This document shows positions 24,535-32,715 of a DNA stretch of 64,000 nt, piece by piece; the stretch's first letter is position 1, and every line of letters begins with the position of its first letter. Origin of the DNA: Oscillospiraceae bacterium (GTDB lineage Bacteria; Bacillota; Clostridia; Oscillospirales; Oscillospiraceae). Made by a program: the position numbers and the translations under genes. The notes beneath the pieces were generated by a model that saw only the letters and a list, made by a program, of their open reading frames with translations, ran no database searches and was not told the origin of the DNA. The stretch lies in the NCBI GenBank assembly GCA_015068235.1, contig SVKY01000001.1, positions 93,281 through 157,280 of the forward strand. Reading direction: 5' to 3'.

Positions 24535-25887
24535 TTAAAACGCAACCGCAAGAACCTCACGGATATTTCTCACTCGCAACAGCTCCAGCCCCTCGGGCAC
24601 AGTGATCTCAGTCGAACCGCTTCGCGGGAGGATACATTGCGTAAAGCCCAAACGGCGAATTTCGGTCAAACGCTGCGAAAGCTGCCCAATGGCTCTGATC
24701 TCACCTGTCAATCCTACCTCACCGACGGCAGCCAAAGAATCGCTGATCGGCTTGTCCAACAAAGCAGAAGCAGCCGCAAGCACGACCGACAGATCAGCCG
24801 CGGGCTCGTCCAAACGTAAGCCGCCAATGACATTGATATAAACATCGGAATTGAAAAATTTCAAGCCTCCACGCTTTTCCAGCACCGCCAAAAGCATCGC
24901 CGCACGGTTGTAGTCAAAGCCGTTGCTGCTTCTGCGCGGATTGGTAAGCGTTGTTGGAGAAACCAAGGCTTGTACCTCTGCCAAGATCGGACGGCTGCCC
25001 TCCATCACACAAGCAACGCAGTTTCCTGGAGTTTGCTCGGGTCTGCCCGATAAAAGCATCTCCGAGGGATTCGGCACTTCGGTTAAACCATGATCCTTCA
25101 TCTCGAATACGCCGATCTCATTTGTGGAACCGAATCGGTTTTTTGCCGCTCTGAGCAGGCGATAGGTCGTGTGCTCCTCGCCTTCAAAATACAGCACGCA
25201 ATCGACCATATGCTCAAGCACCTTCGGACCGGCAATCGCACCTTCTTTGTTGATATGTCCAACAACAAAAACGCTGACACCGCTTGTCTTGCAATATTGC
25301 ATCAATCGCAGGGTGCAGTCCTTGACCTGCGTCACGCTTCCGGGCGATGACGGCTTGTCCTCGGTGTAGAGCGTTTGGATCGAGTCCACGATCAAAAGAT
25401 CAGGCTTTAATCGTTCTGCCGAAGCAAGTATCTCGTCCAAACTCGTCTCACACAAGAAATACAGTTCCTCTCTATCCACATTCAATCTCTGCGCACGCAG
25501 CTTTAGCTGGCTGGCACTTTCCTCGCCCGAGACATACAGAACGGATTGTTCGCCGCAGATGCACTGACAGATCTGCAACAGTAGCGTGGATTTGCCAATG
25601 CCGGGCGCACCTGCAACCAAAACAAGCGACCCACGCACAGCGCCGCCACCAAGCACTCGGTCCAGCTCTGACAGGCCTGTGGTATATCTGACCGCCTCAT
25701 CGCTTTCGATCTCGCTCAAGCGCTTCGGCTTGGCGGACAGAATTGAGCGTGAAGCAGACTTATTGACCGTCTGCGACGGAGTATACTCCTCCAAAGTATT
25801 CCATTGACCGCACGATGGACAGCGTCCTGACCATTTGGCAAACTCATTGCCGCAATTCGTGCAGAGAAAAACCGTTTTAGATTTCAT
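24535..25887 (-). CDS. radA: DNA repair protein RadA (Sms)
   Basis: A RecA-like ATPase and DNA helicase in recombination, 450 residues. The N-terminal C4 zinc finger is CTNCGNEFAKWSGRCPSCGQ, Walker A is GAPGIGKSTL, the diagnostic KNRFG motif appears in AAKNRFGSTNEIGVFEM, and the C-terminal domain is Lon-protease-like (VGEVGLTGEIRAIGQLSQRL). The start at 25887 follows GGAGG and overlaps the end of cwlD by 11 bases. Upstream in-frame residues are cwlD shadow. Confidence 0.97.
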   Translation of the reverse strand: MKSKTVFLCTNCGNEFAKWSGRCPSCGQWNTLEEYTPSQTVNKSASRSILSAKPKRLSEIESDEAVRYTTGLSELDRVLGGGAVRGSLVLVAGAPGIGKSTLLLQICQCICGEQSVLYVSGEESASQLKLRAQRLNVDREELYFLCETSLDEILASAERLKPDLLIVDSIQTLYTEDKPSSPGSVTQVKDCTLRLMQYCKTSGVSVFVVGHINKEGAIAGPKVLEHMVDCVLYFEGEEHTTYRLLRAAKNRFGSTNEIGVFEMKDHGLTEVPNPSEMLLSGRPEQTPGNCVACVMEGSRPILAEVQALVSPTTLTNPRRSSNGFDYNRAAMLLAVLEKRGGLKFFNSDVYINVIGGLRLDEPAADLSVVLAAASALLDKPISDSLAAVGEVGLTGEIRAIGQLSQRLTEIRRLGFTQCILPRSGSTEITVPEGLELLRVRNIREVLAVAF

Positions 25888-26584
25888 CTGAAACCTCCAA
25901 ATAGTTGAAAATACAGCAGCCGATCGCAGCGGCAAGTTTCTTTTGATAGCTCGCATCACGCAACAGCTGTTCTTCCGCATAATTAGACAAAAAACCGCAC
26001 TCGATCAGCACCGCACTGCACGAAACATGCTCCATCAAGTACACATCCTGTGCTCTCTTGCACTGTCTGTGATTGTTGGAGTCCACTTGTGAAACGATCG
26101 CAGCCTGCAATTCCGCCGCCAAAGCCTCACTGCCGTCTGTCTCAGCATAAAACACCTGCGCTCCACGATATTTTTCTTCCGAAAAATGATTCTGATGAAT
26201 GCTCACAAGCAGTGCATTGGGAGTATTTTCCACCGCTGAAACACGGTTTCGGATATCGGAGACTTTTTTCTGCGCAATCGTATTCCCCTCTGTGTGAATG
26301 CTGATATCACTTGTGCGGATCATCTGCGTTTCGATCCCAAACAGGTGCAAAAAATCATTCAGCCGCAGTGCTATTTCCAAATTCAATCCGCTTTCGCAAA
26401 TACCGCTGACGGAAACAGCTCCCCCATCCTCGCCGCCGTGACCTGCATCGATGATCACGGTCGTTGTATCCTTCTCATCCTGCGCCCAAGCCGCAACCGC
26501 CGAGCCGAAACGAGACAGCATCAACGCTCCCGTGATCACCATTGCTGCAAGTACACTGATCCATGCGACATATTTTTTATCCAT
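25877..26584 (-). CDS. cwlD: N-acetylmuramoyl-L-alanine amidase, CwlD-like
   Basis: A zinc-dependent amidase (Amidase_3) of 235 residues with an N-terminal signal/anchor (YVAWISVLAAMVITGALMLS). Zinc and catalytic motifs are IIDAGHGGEDGG, VSIHQNHF and LIECGFLSNYAEE. CwlD prepares muramic-delta-lactam in the spore cortex for germination lytic enzymes; length and motifs fit, though vegetative amidases are also possible. The start at 26584 follows a GGGGG site. First gene of cwlD-radA-ATP-grasp; its promoter looks like sigma-A type. Confidence 0.85.
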   Translation of the reverse strand: MDKKYVAWISVLAAMVITGALMLSRFGSAVAAWAQDEKDTTTVIIDAGHGGEDGGAVSVSGICESGLNLEIALRLNDFLHLFGIETQMIRTSDISIHTEGNTIAQKKVSDIRNRVSAVENTPNALLVSIHQNHFSEEKYRGAQVFYAETDGSEALAAELQAAIVSQVDSNNHRQCKRAQDVYLMEHVSCSAVLIECGFLSNYAEEQLLRDASYQKKLAAAIGCCIFNYLEVSDEI

Positions 26585-26633
26585 ACTGCCACCCCCGAGC
26601 AAACCTTATGCTCATCTCGAGCGACATATTCAT

Positions 26634-26661
26634 ATTGTACCATTTTTTTTAGCATTGTCAA
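26634..26661 (-). promoter_or_regulatory. Promoter of cwlD-radA-ATP-grasp
   Basis: Minus-strand TTGACA (26656-26661), a 16-base spacer and TACAAT (26634-26639). No mother-cell sigma pattern is obvious. Confidence 0.7.
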
Positions 26662-26666
26662 TCGTA

Positions 26667-27929
26667 TCATACCACAGGTTTTGTAATTCCTGTTCTTCGT
26701 TCTTTCGACAAGCCACCTGCCATCACCGTCTGCTCTCCGACAAATCTTGCCCTTCGCAAAATCCCCTCGCCGTATTTTTCACGCAGATCATCAACGATAT
26801 TATCCAGCTTCGCTTTCCGCTCATACGCCTCCGCACTGACCACGGAAAACAGATCATATTGCCGCATTGTGCGTTCTTCCAAGCGTGTTGCATGAACACC
26901 AAGCTGCCGAAGCGGCGTTTCTCCGTCCCAAGCCTCATCAAAAATTTGGCACACATGGCGAAATATCTCTTCCGTGCTGTCTGTTGCATTATAAAGCGTC
27001 ATTTGATGCGAAAAATCCTCAAATTCATTGCTGCGCAGGCTGACCGTTAAGCAGCGTGTCGATTTTTTGTCCCGACGCATACGCATCGCCACTGTTTCAC
27101 AGAGCGAAAGGAGAATTTTATAAGCTGACAGCGCATCTGTAACATCCGCAGGCAACGTTGTGGAGTTACCATAGCCCTTATTATCCTCGGGCTGCGCATT
27201 TACCGTATCGCAATAGCGTCCATTTGCACTGTGCCACAGCGAAATTCCGGGCTTGTGCAGCTTGCGCTTCAGAATGTTCGGATCCGCCTTCGCCAGATCT
27301 CCGATGGTGCGGATGCCCAAAAGATGCAGCTTTCGCTCCGTTGCTGCCCCGACCATAAACAGATCACGCACTGGAAGCACCCACAGCTTTTTTTCCATCT
27401 CTGAAGGATAAAGCGTATGGATCTTATTCGGTTTTTCAAAATCACCTGCCATTTTTGCCAGCAATTTGTTGGAAGAAATTCCGATATTGACCGTAAAGCC
27501 CAGTTCTTCGTTGATTCGTTTTCGCATCAATTCCGCAGCCATAATCGGTGTGCCGTACAAGCCCTGTGTCCCCGTCATATCAACCCATGCCTCATCGATG
27601 GAGTATTGCTCTACCAAAGGCGAAAATTCTCGCAGCAGCGCAGTAAAATGCCGCGAAGCCGCCACATAAAGCGCATAATCCGGTGGCACAAGCACCAAAT
27701 CAGGACATTTTTGCTGCGCCTTGAAAATGGGTTCACCGGTTTTCACGCCAAATTTTTTCGCTGCCTGACTTTTGGCAAGGATCACACCCTGCCGGCTGTT
27801 TTTATCCCCTGCGACCGCCGAAGGAAGCTCTCTCAGATCCTCCGTTTCCCCCAGCACCTTGCAGCGATAGACCGCCGTCCATGACAAAAATGCGCTGTTC
27901 ACATCAACATGAAATATCACACGCTCCAT
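26667..27929 (-). CDS. dinB: Y-family DNA polymerase IV (DinB-like)
   Basis: An error-prone translesion polymerase of 420 residues. The catalytic motifs are present: FHVDVNSAFLSW, QYSIDEAWVDMTG (acidic pair) and NIGISSNKLLAKMAGDFEKP. The thumb carries helix-hairpin-helix (LLGIRTIGDLAKADP) and the little-finger domain follows. The start at 27929 overlaps the preceding small gene by one base (TGATG). The operon promoter at 28215-28243 contains a LexA-like box, supporting SOS induction. Confidence 0.93.
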   Translation of the reverse strand: MERVIFHVDVNSAFLSWTAVYRCKVLGETEDLRELPSAVAGDKNSRQGVILAKSQAAKKFGVKTGEPIFKAQQKCPDLVLVPPDYALYVAASRHFTALLREFSPLVEQYSIDEAWVDMTGTQGLYGTPIMAAELMRKRINEELGFTVNIGISSNKLLAKMAGDFEKPNKIHTLYPSEMEKKLWVLPVRDLFMVGAATERKLHLLGIRTIGDLAKADPNILKRKLHKPGISLWHSANGRYCDTVNAQPEDNKGYGNSTTLPADVTDALSAYKILLSLCETVAMRMRRDKKSTRCLTVSLRSNEFEDFSHQMTLYNATDSTEEIFRHVCQIFDEAWDGETPLRQLGVHATRLEERTMRQYDLFSVVSAEAYERKAKLDNIVDDLREKYGEGILRRARFVGEQTVMAGGLSKERRTGITKPVV

Positions 27930-28189
27930 CAATACACCACCCGAAAAATACTCCAACGGTGCGATTTCAGCGTATATCGCAGCTCAAATACATGCTCTTT
28001 CCCGTCCCATGCAGCCTTGCAAAGATATTGGATCGCATCGATCCCCGCATATTGAATCGGTTTAGATAACAGCACCTGCGTAATGGCAACAGTTTGCAGA
28101 CAGTGCTCCTCGTTTTCCATACGAAAACGCAACGGTGTCAGCTTCCCATCCACTGCGCAGACACAGATCATTTCAATTTGCATATTCAC
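27929..28189 (-). CDS. Small hypothetical protein co-transcribed with dinB
   Basis: 86 residues. GTG at 28189 is preferred as start because AGGAGGT lies six bases upstream; the ATG at 28183 would have 12-base spacing. It is a compact, Cys-containing protein (MICVCAVDGKLTPLRFRMEN, SHRWSIFRVVY) without signal or membrane segment. Immediately upstream of and overlapping dinB, behind the LexA-type promoter. I do not recognise the family; its position suggests an accessory role in the damage response. Confidence 0.7.
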   Translation of the reverse strand: MNMQIEMICVCAVDGKLTPLRFRMENEEHCLQTVAITQVLLSKPIQYAGIDAIQYLCKAAWDGKEHVFELRYTLKSHRWSIFRVVY

Positions 28190-28214
28190 ACTGCCACCTC
28201 CTGTTCTCCCACTC

Positions 28215-28243
28215 ATTATATCAAACATTTGTTCTAATTTCAA
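28215..28243 (-). promoter_or_regulatory. Promoter of the dinB operon
   Basis: Minus-strand TTGAAA (28238-28243), a 17-base spacer and a perfect TATAAT (28215-28220). The leader before the first gene is only about 20 bases. Confidence 0.8.
28222..28235 (-). promoter_or_regulatory. LexA (DinR-type) operator within the dinB promoter
   Basis: AGAACAAATGTTTG matches the Gram-positive LexA box CGAACRNRYGTTYC at 12 of 14 positions (both outer bases differ). It lies exactly between the -35 and -10 boxes, where a repressor would block polymerase. Confidence 0.7.
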
Positions 28244-28314
28244 GAGGATTTTTCTTCAAAAAAATTATAAACTCATTTCATTATAAATATTTAATCTGAA
28301 ATGTGAATTTAACC

Positions 28315-28346
28315 TTGACAAATCGATAACTTTCGACTAATATAAT
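28315..28346 (+). promoter_or_regulatory. Promoter of the hydrogenase operon
   Basis: Perfect TTGACA (28315-28320). Two candidate -10 boxes overlap: TAATAT (28338-28343) with a 17-base spacer, or TATAAT (28341-28346) with 20. No Rex operator pattern (TTGTTAA-N4-TTAACAA) is apparent here. Confidence 0.65.
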
Positions 28347-28350
28347 AACT

Positions 28351-28470
28351 AAGAAAGCGTGGTCGATTTTTGATCACATCAAGGGGCTGTATGTGTAGCA
28401 GATAAATTGTCCGGCAATTCAGTTTAGGCACTGGATTGCCGTTTGTCTGTGAATGCCTCGCACGCTTCCT
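28351..28470 (+). ncRNA. Candidate structured leader of the hydrogenase operon
   Basis: A roughly 120-base leader before the first gene. A long-range stem AAGCGTG (28355-28361)/CACGCTT (28461-28467) would close the whole region. Inside is a 12-bp hairpin CGGCAATTCAGT (28412-28423)/ACTGGATTGCCG (28430-28441, one G-T pair). An alternative hairpin GTGGTC (28359-28364)/GATCAC (28372-28377) uses the same bases as the closing stem. I know no family matching this; it is a candidate regulatory RNA only. Confidence 0.45.
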
Positions 28471-28510
28471 TTGTCGCCAATATATTTTAGATAATATTAG
28501 GAGGTAATTT

Positions 28511-28999
28511 ATGGCTCATATCAGCGAAGCTGGCGTCAAGAAAATTTGCGAAATCTGCGACAGATACGCAAATGAAAAGACTCCCCTCATGATGATCCTG
28601 AGCGACATCCAGAACGAATACGGCTACATACCGCTGGATGTACAGCAAATCGTTTCCGAGAAGACCGGTATTTCCGTGGCAGAGATCTATGGTGTTGTCA
28701 CGTTCTACTCCTTCTTCTCCCTCGAGCCCAAGGGCAAGTATGTCATTGGCTGCTGCATGGGTACCGCTTGCTATGTCAAGGGCGCACAGCAGATCATTGA
28801 CAAGTTCTCCGAGATCCTCGGCATTGCCCCCGGCGGCACTACCGCTGACGGTCTGTTCACCATCGATGCTCTGCGCTGCATTGGCGCTTGCGGCATCGCT
28901 CCCGCCGTTACCATCAACGGAAAGGTCTATCCCAAGATGACCGTTGACCAGGTTGCTCCCGTTGTGGAAGAATATCGTGCTCTTGGAGGTGCTAACTGA
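28511..28999 (+). CDS. hydC: [FeFe] hydrogenase NuoE-like [2Fe-2S] subunit
   Basis: 162 residues, thioredoxin-like ferredoxin fold, homologous to the 24-kDa subunit of complex I. The [2Fe-2S] ligands are C-x4-C in CCMGTACYVKGAQQ and C-x3-C in LRCIGACGIAP. The N-terminal helical bundle is typical (MILSDIQNEYGYIPLDVQQI). In electron-bifurcating hydrogenases the subunit sits at the NAD(P)H-oxidising module. First of three subunit genes; its stop overlaps the next start by one base. Codon use across these three genes is visibly richer in C/G-ending codons than the surroundings, suggesting high expression. Confidence 0.93.
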   Translation: MAHISEAGVKKICEICDRYANEKTPLMMILSDIQNEYGYIPLDVQQIVSEKTGISVAEIYGVVTFYSFFSLEPKGKYVIGCCMGTACYVKGAQQIIDKFSEILGIAPGGTTADGLFTIDALRCIGACGIAPAVTINGKVYPKMTVDQVAPVVEEYRALGGAN

Positions 29000-30879
29000 T
29001 GAAAACTTTTGCTGAATTAGACGCTAAGATTTGCAGCTGCACGGATGCACTGACAAGTAAGATCGACGGTTCCAACGGCAAACGTGCGATCCTGCTTTGT
29101 GGTGGTACTGGCTGCCTGTCCTCCAACTCCATGGAGATCAAAGAGAAGTTTGAAGCGCTGATCGCTCAGAATAACATGGGCGACAAAGTCAGCGTCAACA
29201 TCGTTGGTTGCTTCGGCTTCTGCTCTCAGGGTCCGTTCGTTAAGATTTTCCCCGAAGACACTCTGTACCGTTTGGTTCGTGTGGAAGACGTTGAAGAGAT
29301 TTTTACCAAGGACATTATGGGTGGCGAAATTGTTGAGCGTTTGCTGTATGTTGAGCCCCTGACCGGCGAAAAAGTTGCAAAGCAGGACGACATCAACTTC
29401 TACAAGAAGCAGCATCGTATCGCTCTGCACGGATGTGGCGTTATCAACCCCGAAAACATTGACGAAGCGATCGGCAACGGTGCATTCCAAGGCTTAAAAC
29501 GTGCTCTGTCCATGGACCCGAAGGAAGTTATCGATGAGGTTCTGGCAGCAGGTCTGCGTGGTCGTGGCGGTGCTGGCTTCCCCACCGGTCGCAAGTGGTC
29601 CTTCGCTTATGCAAATGCCGCAGATCAGAAGTACGTCGTCTGTAACGGTGACGAGGGCGACCCCGGTGCATTCATGGACCGTTCCATTTTGGAAGGCAAT
29701 CCGTTTGCTGTCCTTGAAGGCATGATGATCGCCGGCTACGCCATCGGCGCAACCGAAGGTTATTTCTATGTTCGTGCGGAATATCCCATCGCTGTCAACC
29801 GTCTGCGCAATGCAATCAAGCAGATGAACGAGGCAGGCATTTTGGGTGAGAATATCATGGGCTCCGGCTTCAGCTTCCAGGCACATATCCGTTTGGGCGC
29901 AGGCGCATTCGTCTGCGGTGAGGAAACCGCTCTGCTGAACTCCATCGAGGGTAAGCGTGGCATGCCGCGCCCCCGTCCCCCGTTCCCCGCTGTCAAGGGT
30001 CTGTGGGGCAAGCCCACCATCGTGAACAATGTCGAAACCTTGGCATGTGTTCCATACATCCTGCGTGAAGGTGCTGAAACCTTCGCAAGCTGCGGCACCG
30101 AGAAGTCCAAGGGCACCAAGGTCTTCGCTCTGGGCGGCAAGGTCAACAACGTCGGCTTGGTCGAGATCCCGATGGGCACGACCCTGCGTGAACTGATCTA
30201 TGACATCGGCGGCGGTATTCCCGATGGCAAGAAGTTTAAGGCAATTCAGACTGGTGGTCCTTCCGGCGGCTGCTTGACGGCTGAGAGCTTGGACGAGCCG
30301 ATCGACTTCGACAACCTCGTTGCTAAGGGCTCCATGATGGGCTCCGGCGGCGCTATCGTCATGGACGAGGATAACTGCATGGTCGACGTTGCAAAATTCT
30401 ATATGGAATTCATCTGCGACGAAAGCTGCGGTAAGTGCTCTCCCTGCCGTATCGGCACCAAGAGAATGCTCGAGATCCTCACCCGTATCACCGAAGGCAA
30501 CGGCACGATGCAGGATCTGGAAGAGCTGGAAGAGCTGGGCAAGGCTGTGCAGGCAAACTCCCTGTGCGCATTGGGTCAAACGGCTGCCAACCCCATCATC
30601 TCAACCCTCACGCACTTCCGTGACGAGTATTTGGCACATATCAACGATAAGCAGTGTCCTGCCAAGGTTTGTAAGAACCTTATGCAGTACAGCATCATTC
30701 AGGACAAGTGTGTTGGTTGCGGTCTGTGCTCCAAGGCATGTCCTGCTGGCTGCATCCAGAAGACCGACTATATCGCTCCTGGTAAGAAGCTACCTTCCTA
30801 CCAGATCGATGCAAGCAAGTGCGTCAAGTGTGGTGCATGTATCGCCACCTGCCGCTTGAAGGCTATCATTAAGAAGTAA
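28999..30879 (+). CDS. hydB: [FeFe] hydrogenase NuoF-like FMN/Fe-S subunit
   Basis: 626 residues. From the N-terminus: a thioredoxin-like [2Fe-2S] domain (GGTGCLSSNSMEIKEKF, IVGCFGFCSQGP), the FMN and NAD-binding region (LRGRGGAGFPTGRKWSFAY, CNGDEGDPGAFMDRSI), the NuoF-type [4Fe-4S] site (CDESCGKCSPCRIGTKRM) and two C-terminal ferredoxin clusters (CVGCGLCSKACPAGCI, CVKCGACIATC). This is the architecture of HydB/HndC in NAD-linked bifurcating hydrogenases. Hydride from NAD(P)H is split at FMN between the hydrogenase and ferredoxin, as inferred from the family. Confidence 0.94.
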   Translation: MKTFAELDAKICSCTDALTSKIDGSNGKRAILLCGGTGCLSSNSMEIKEKFEALIAQNNMGDKVSVNIVGCFGFCSQGPFVKIFPEDTLYRLVRVEDVEEIFTKDIMGGEIVERLLYVEPLTGEKVAKQDDINFYKKQHRIALHGCGVINPENIDEAIGNGAFQGLKRALSMDPKEVIDEVLAAGLRGRGGAGFPTGRKWSFAYANAADQKYVVCNGDEGDPGAFMDRSILEGNPFAVLEGMMIAGYAIGATEGYFYVRAEYPIAVNRLRNAIKQMNEAGILGENIMGSGFSFQAHIRLGAGAFVCGEETALLNSIEGKRGMPRPRPPFPAVKGLWGKPTIVNNVETLACVPYILREGAETFASCGTEKSKGTKVFALGGKVNNVGLVEIPMGTTLRELIYDIGGGIPDGKKFKAIQTGGPSGGCLTAESLDEPIDFDNLVAKGSMMGSGGAIVMDEDNCMVDVAKFYMEFICDESCGKCSPCRIGTKRMLEILTRITEGNGTMQDLEELEELGKAVQANSLCALGQTAANPIISTLTHFRDEYLAHINDKQCPAKVCKNLMQYSIIQDKCVGCGLCSKACPAGCIQKTDYIAPGKKLPSYQIDASKCVKCGACIATCRLKAIIKK

Positions 30880-30893
30880 AGGAGGACGATCAA

Positions 30894-32660
30894 ATGGCTA
30901 AGATTAATATCAAAATTGAAGGTATCTCCTATCAGGTCGAAGAAGGCTTGACCATTTTGGAGGCTGCAAAGTCCTGCGGATACGAGATCCCCTCTTTGTG
31001 CGCATTCAACCATGGCGAATGCTCCAACGGCTCCTGCCGTGTTTGCCTCGTCGAGGTCAAAGGCGCAAGAGGCCTGGTTGCCTCCTGTGTATATCCCGTG
31101 AATGAAGGCATGGAGATCACCATCTCCAGCCCGAAGGCAGCAGAAGCTCGTCGTGTTTCCGTTGAGCTGCTCCTGTCCAACCACAACCAGAACTGCCAGC
31201 AGTGTGACAAGAACGGTCAGTGCGAGCTGCTGCACGTTGCTTCTGTCACCGGCGCTCGTGAAGGCCGCTATCAGGGTGTCAAGACTCCCGTTACCGTTGA
31301 CGAGCTGACTCCCTCCATCGTCCGTGACACCTCCAAGTGCATCCTCTGCGGTCGCTGCGTCGCTCGCTGCCAGAATGCACATGGCATGGGCATTTTGGGC
31401 TTCGAGAACCGTGGCTTCAGAACCATCGTTGCTCCGGCAGATAACCGTTCTATGGCAAATTCTCCCTGCATCCTTTGCGGTCAGTGCGTCAGCGTCTGCC
31501 CGACCGGTGCTTTGATGGAGAAGTCCGAGATCTCCAAGGTCGATGCTGCAATGAAGGCAGGCAAGCATGTTGTCGTTCAGACCGCTCCGGCTGTCCGTGC
31601 GGCATTGGGCGAAGAGTTCGGTATGCCCGTTGGCACTCCCGTTACCGGCAAGATGGTCGCTGCGCTCAAGCGTCTCGGCTTTGACAAGGTTTATGACACC
31701 AATTTTGCTGCTGACCTGACCATCATGGAAGAAGGCACCGAGCTGCTCGGCCGCATCAAGAACGGCGGTAAGCTGCCCATGATCACCTCCTGCTCCCCCG
31801 GATGGGTCAACTATGCTGAATATAACTATGGCGATCTGCTCGATCACCTTTCCTCCTGCAAGTCCCCGCACCAGATGCAGGGCGCTATCATCAAGTCCTA
31901 CTACGCAGAGAAGAACGGCATCGATCCGAAGGACATTTTTGTCGTCTCCATCATGCCCTGCACTGCAAAGAAGGACGAGAAGGAACGTGAGCAGCTCAAG
32001 GTCAACGGCTTGAAGGATGTTGATGCAGTCCTCACCACTCGTGAGCTCGCTCGCATGATCAAGCGTGCAGGCATTCTCTTCACTCGCCTGCCCGACGAAG
32101 ACTTTGACCAGGATCTGCTCGGCGACTACACCGGCGCAGGCGTCATCTTCGGCGTAACAGGCGGCGTTATGGAAGCTGCTCTGCGTACTGTCTACTTCTT
32201 CATGACAGGTAAGGAACATGAGGCGATCAAGTTTGAGGCTGTCCGTGGCTTCGACGGCATCCGTGAGGCATCCATTGACATTAACGGCACTGTTGTCAAT
32301 GTCGCGATCGCTCACGGCATGAAGAATGCCAAGGTCCTGCTCGACGAGATCCGTGAAGGCAAGAGCAAGTACCACTTCATCGAGATCATGGGTTGCCCCG
32401 GTGGCTGTATCGCTGGTGGTGGTCAGCCTGTCATCCGTTCCTGCTTCCTGCCGAATGAGGCTGATGACATCATGGACACCTTTAAGGAAAAGAGAGCAAA
32501 GGCTCTGTACAGCGAGGACGAGCGTCTGGCTCTGCGTCAGTCTCACAACAACCCGCAGATCAAGCAGCTGTATGCTGAGTTCTTAGGCGAGCCCAACTCT
32601 CACAAGGCACACGAACTTCTGCACACCACTTATAACGCAAGAATCGGTTTCAACGATTGA
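30894..32660 (+). CDS. hydA: [FeFe] hydrogenase catalytic subunit
   Basis: 588 residues. Cluster order: [2Fe-2S] (CAFNHGECSNGSCRVC), His-ligated [4Fe-4S] (HNQNCQQCDKNGQCEL), two [4Fe-4S] ferredoxin motifs (CILCGRCVARCQNAHG, CILCGQCVSVCPTGAL), then the H-cluster loops L1 TSCSPGWVNYAE, L2 IMPCTAKKDE and L3 MGCPGGCIAGGGQP, and a C-terminal small-subunit-like end. All H-cluster Cys are present, so it should be active once matured. HydEFG maturases are not in this window. Follows the HydB gene by 14 bases with an AGGAGG site. Confidence 0.97.
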   Translation: MAKINIKIEGISYQVEEGLTILEAAKSCGYEIPSLCAFNHGECSNGSCRVCLVEVKGARGLVASCVYPVNEGMEITISSPKAAEARRVSVELLLSNHNQNCQQCDKNGQCELLHVASVTGAREGRYQGVKTPVTVDELTPSIVRDTSKCILCGRCVARCQNAHGMGILGFENRGFRTIVAPADNRSMANSPCILCGQCVSVCPTGALMEKSEISKVDAAMKAGKHVVVQTAPAVRAALGEEFGMPVGTPVTGKMVAALKRLGFDKVYDTNFAADLTIMEEGTELLGRIKNGGKLPMITSCSPGWVNYAEYNYGDLLDHLSSCKSPHQMQGAIIKSYYAEKNGIDPKDIFVVSIMPCTAKKDEKEREQLKVNGLKDVDAVLTTRELARMIKRAGILFTRLPDEDFDQDLLGDYTGAGVIFGVTGGVMEAALRTVYFFMTGKEHEAIKFEAVRGFDGIREASIDINGTVVNVAIAHGMKNAKVLLDEIREGKSKYHFIEIMGCPGGCIAGGGQPVIRSCFLPNEADDIMDTFKEKRAKALYSEDERLALRQSHNNPQIKQLYAEFLGEPNSHKAHELLHTTYNARIGFND

Positions 32661-32670
32661 TTTTGATCGG

Positions 32671-32690
32671 GGGGAGCGAACGCTCCCCCA
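32671..32690. terminator. Intercistronic hairpin between hydA and rex
   Basis: An 8-bp G/C stem GGGGGAGC/GCTCCCCC with a GAAC loop, followed by AAAATTTATAT. It is weak as a terminator, so probably an attenuating or mRNA-stabilising hairpin that lowers expression of rex relative to the hydrogenase. Confidence 0.6.
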
Positions 32691-32715
32691 AAATTTATAT
32701 ATTTCGGAGGATATC

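Noticed and set aside
28290..28350. Search for a Rex operator before the hydrogenase genes
   Set aside because: No TTGTTAA-N4-TTAACAA-like palindrome was found; AT-rich stretches alone are insufficient.
29494..30579. 361-codon minus frame opposite hydB
   Set aside because: The G/C-rich codon bias of the hydrogenase genes opens the opposite frame; no homology signal, no ribosome binding site.
30798..32546. 582-codon minus frame opposite hydA
   Set aside because: Same cause; it crosses the hydB-hydA junction and has no domain, whereas hydA shows all cluster motifs.
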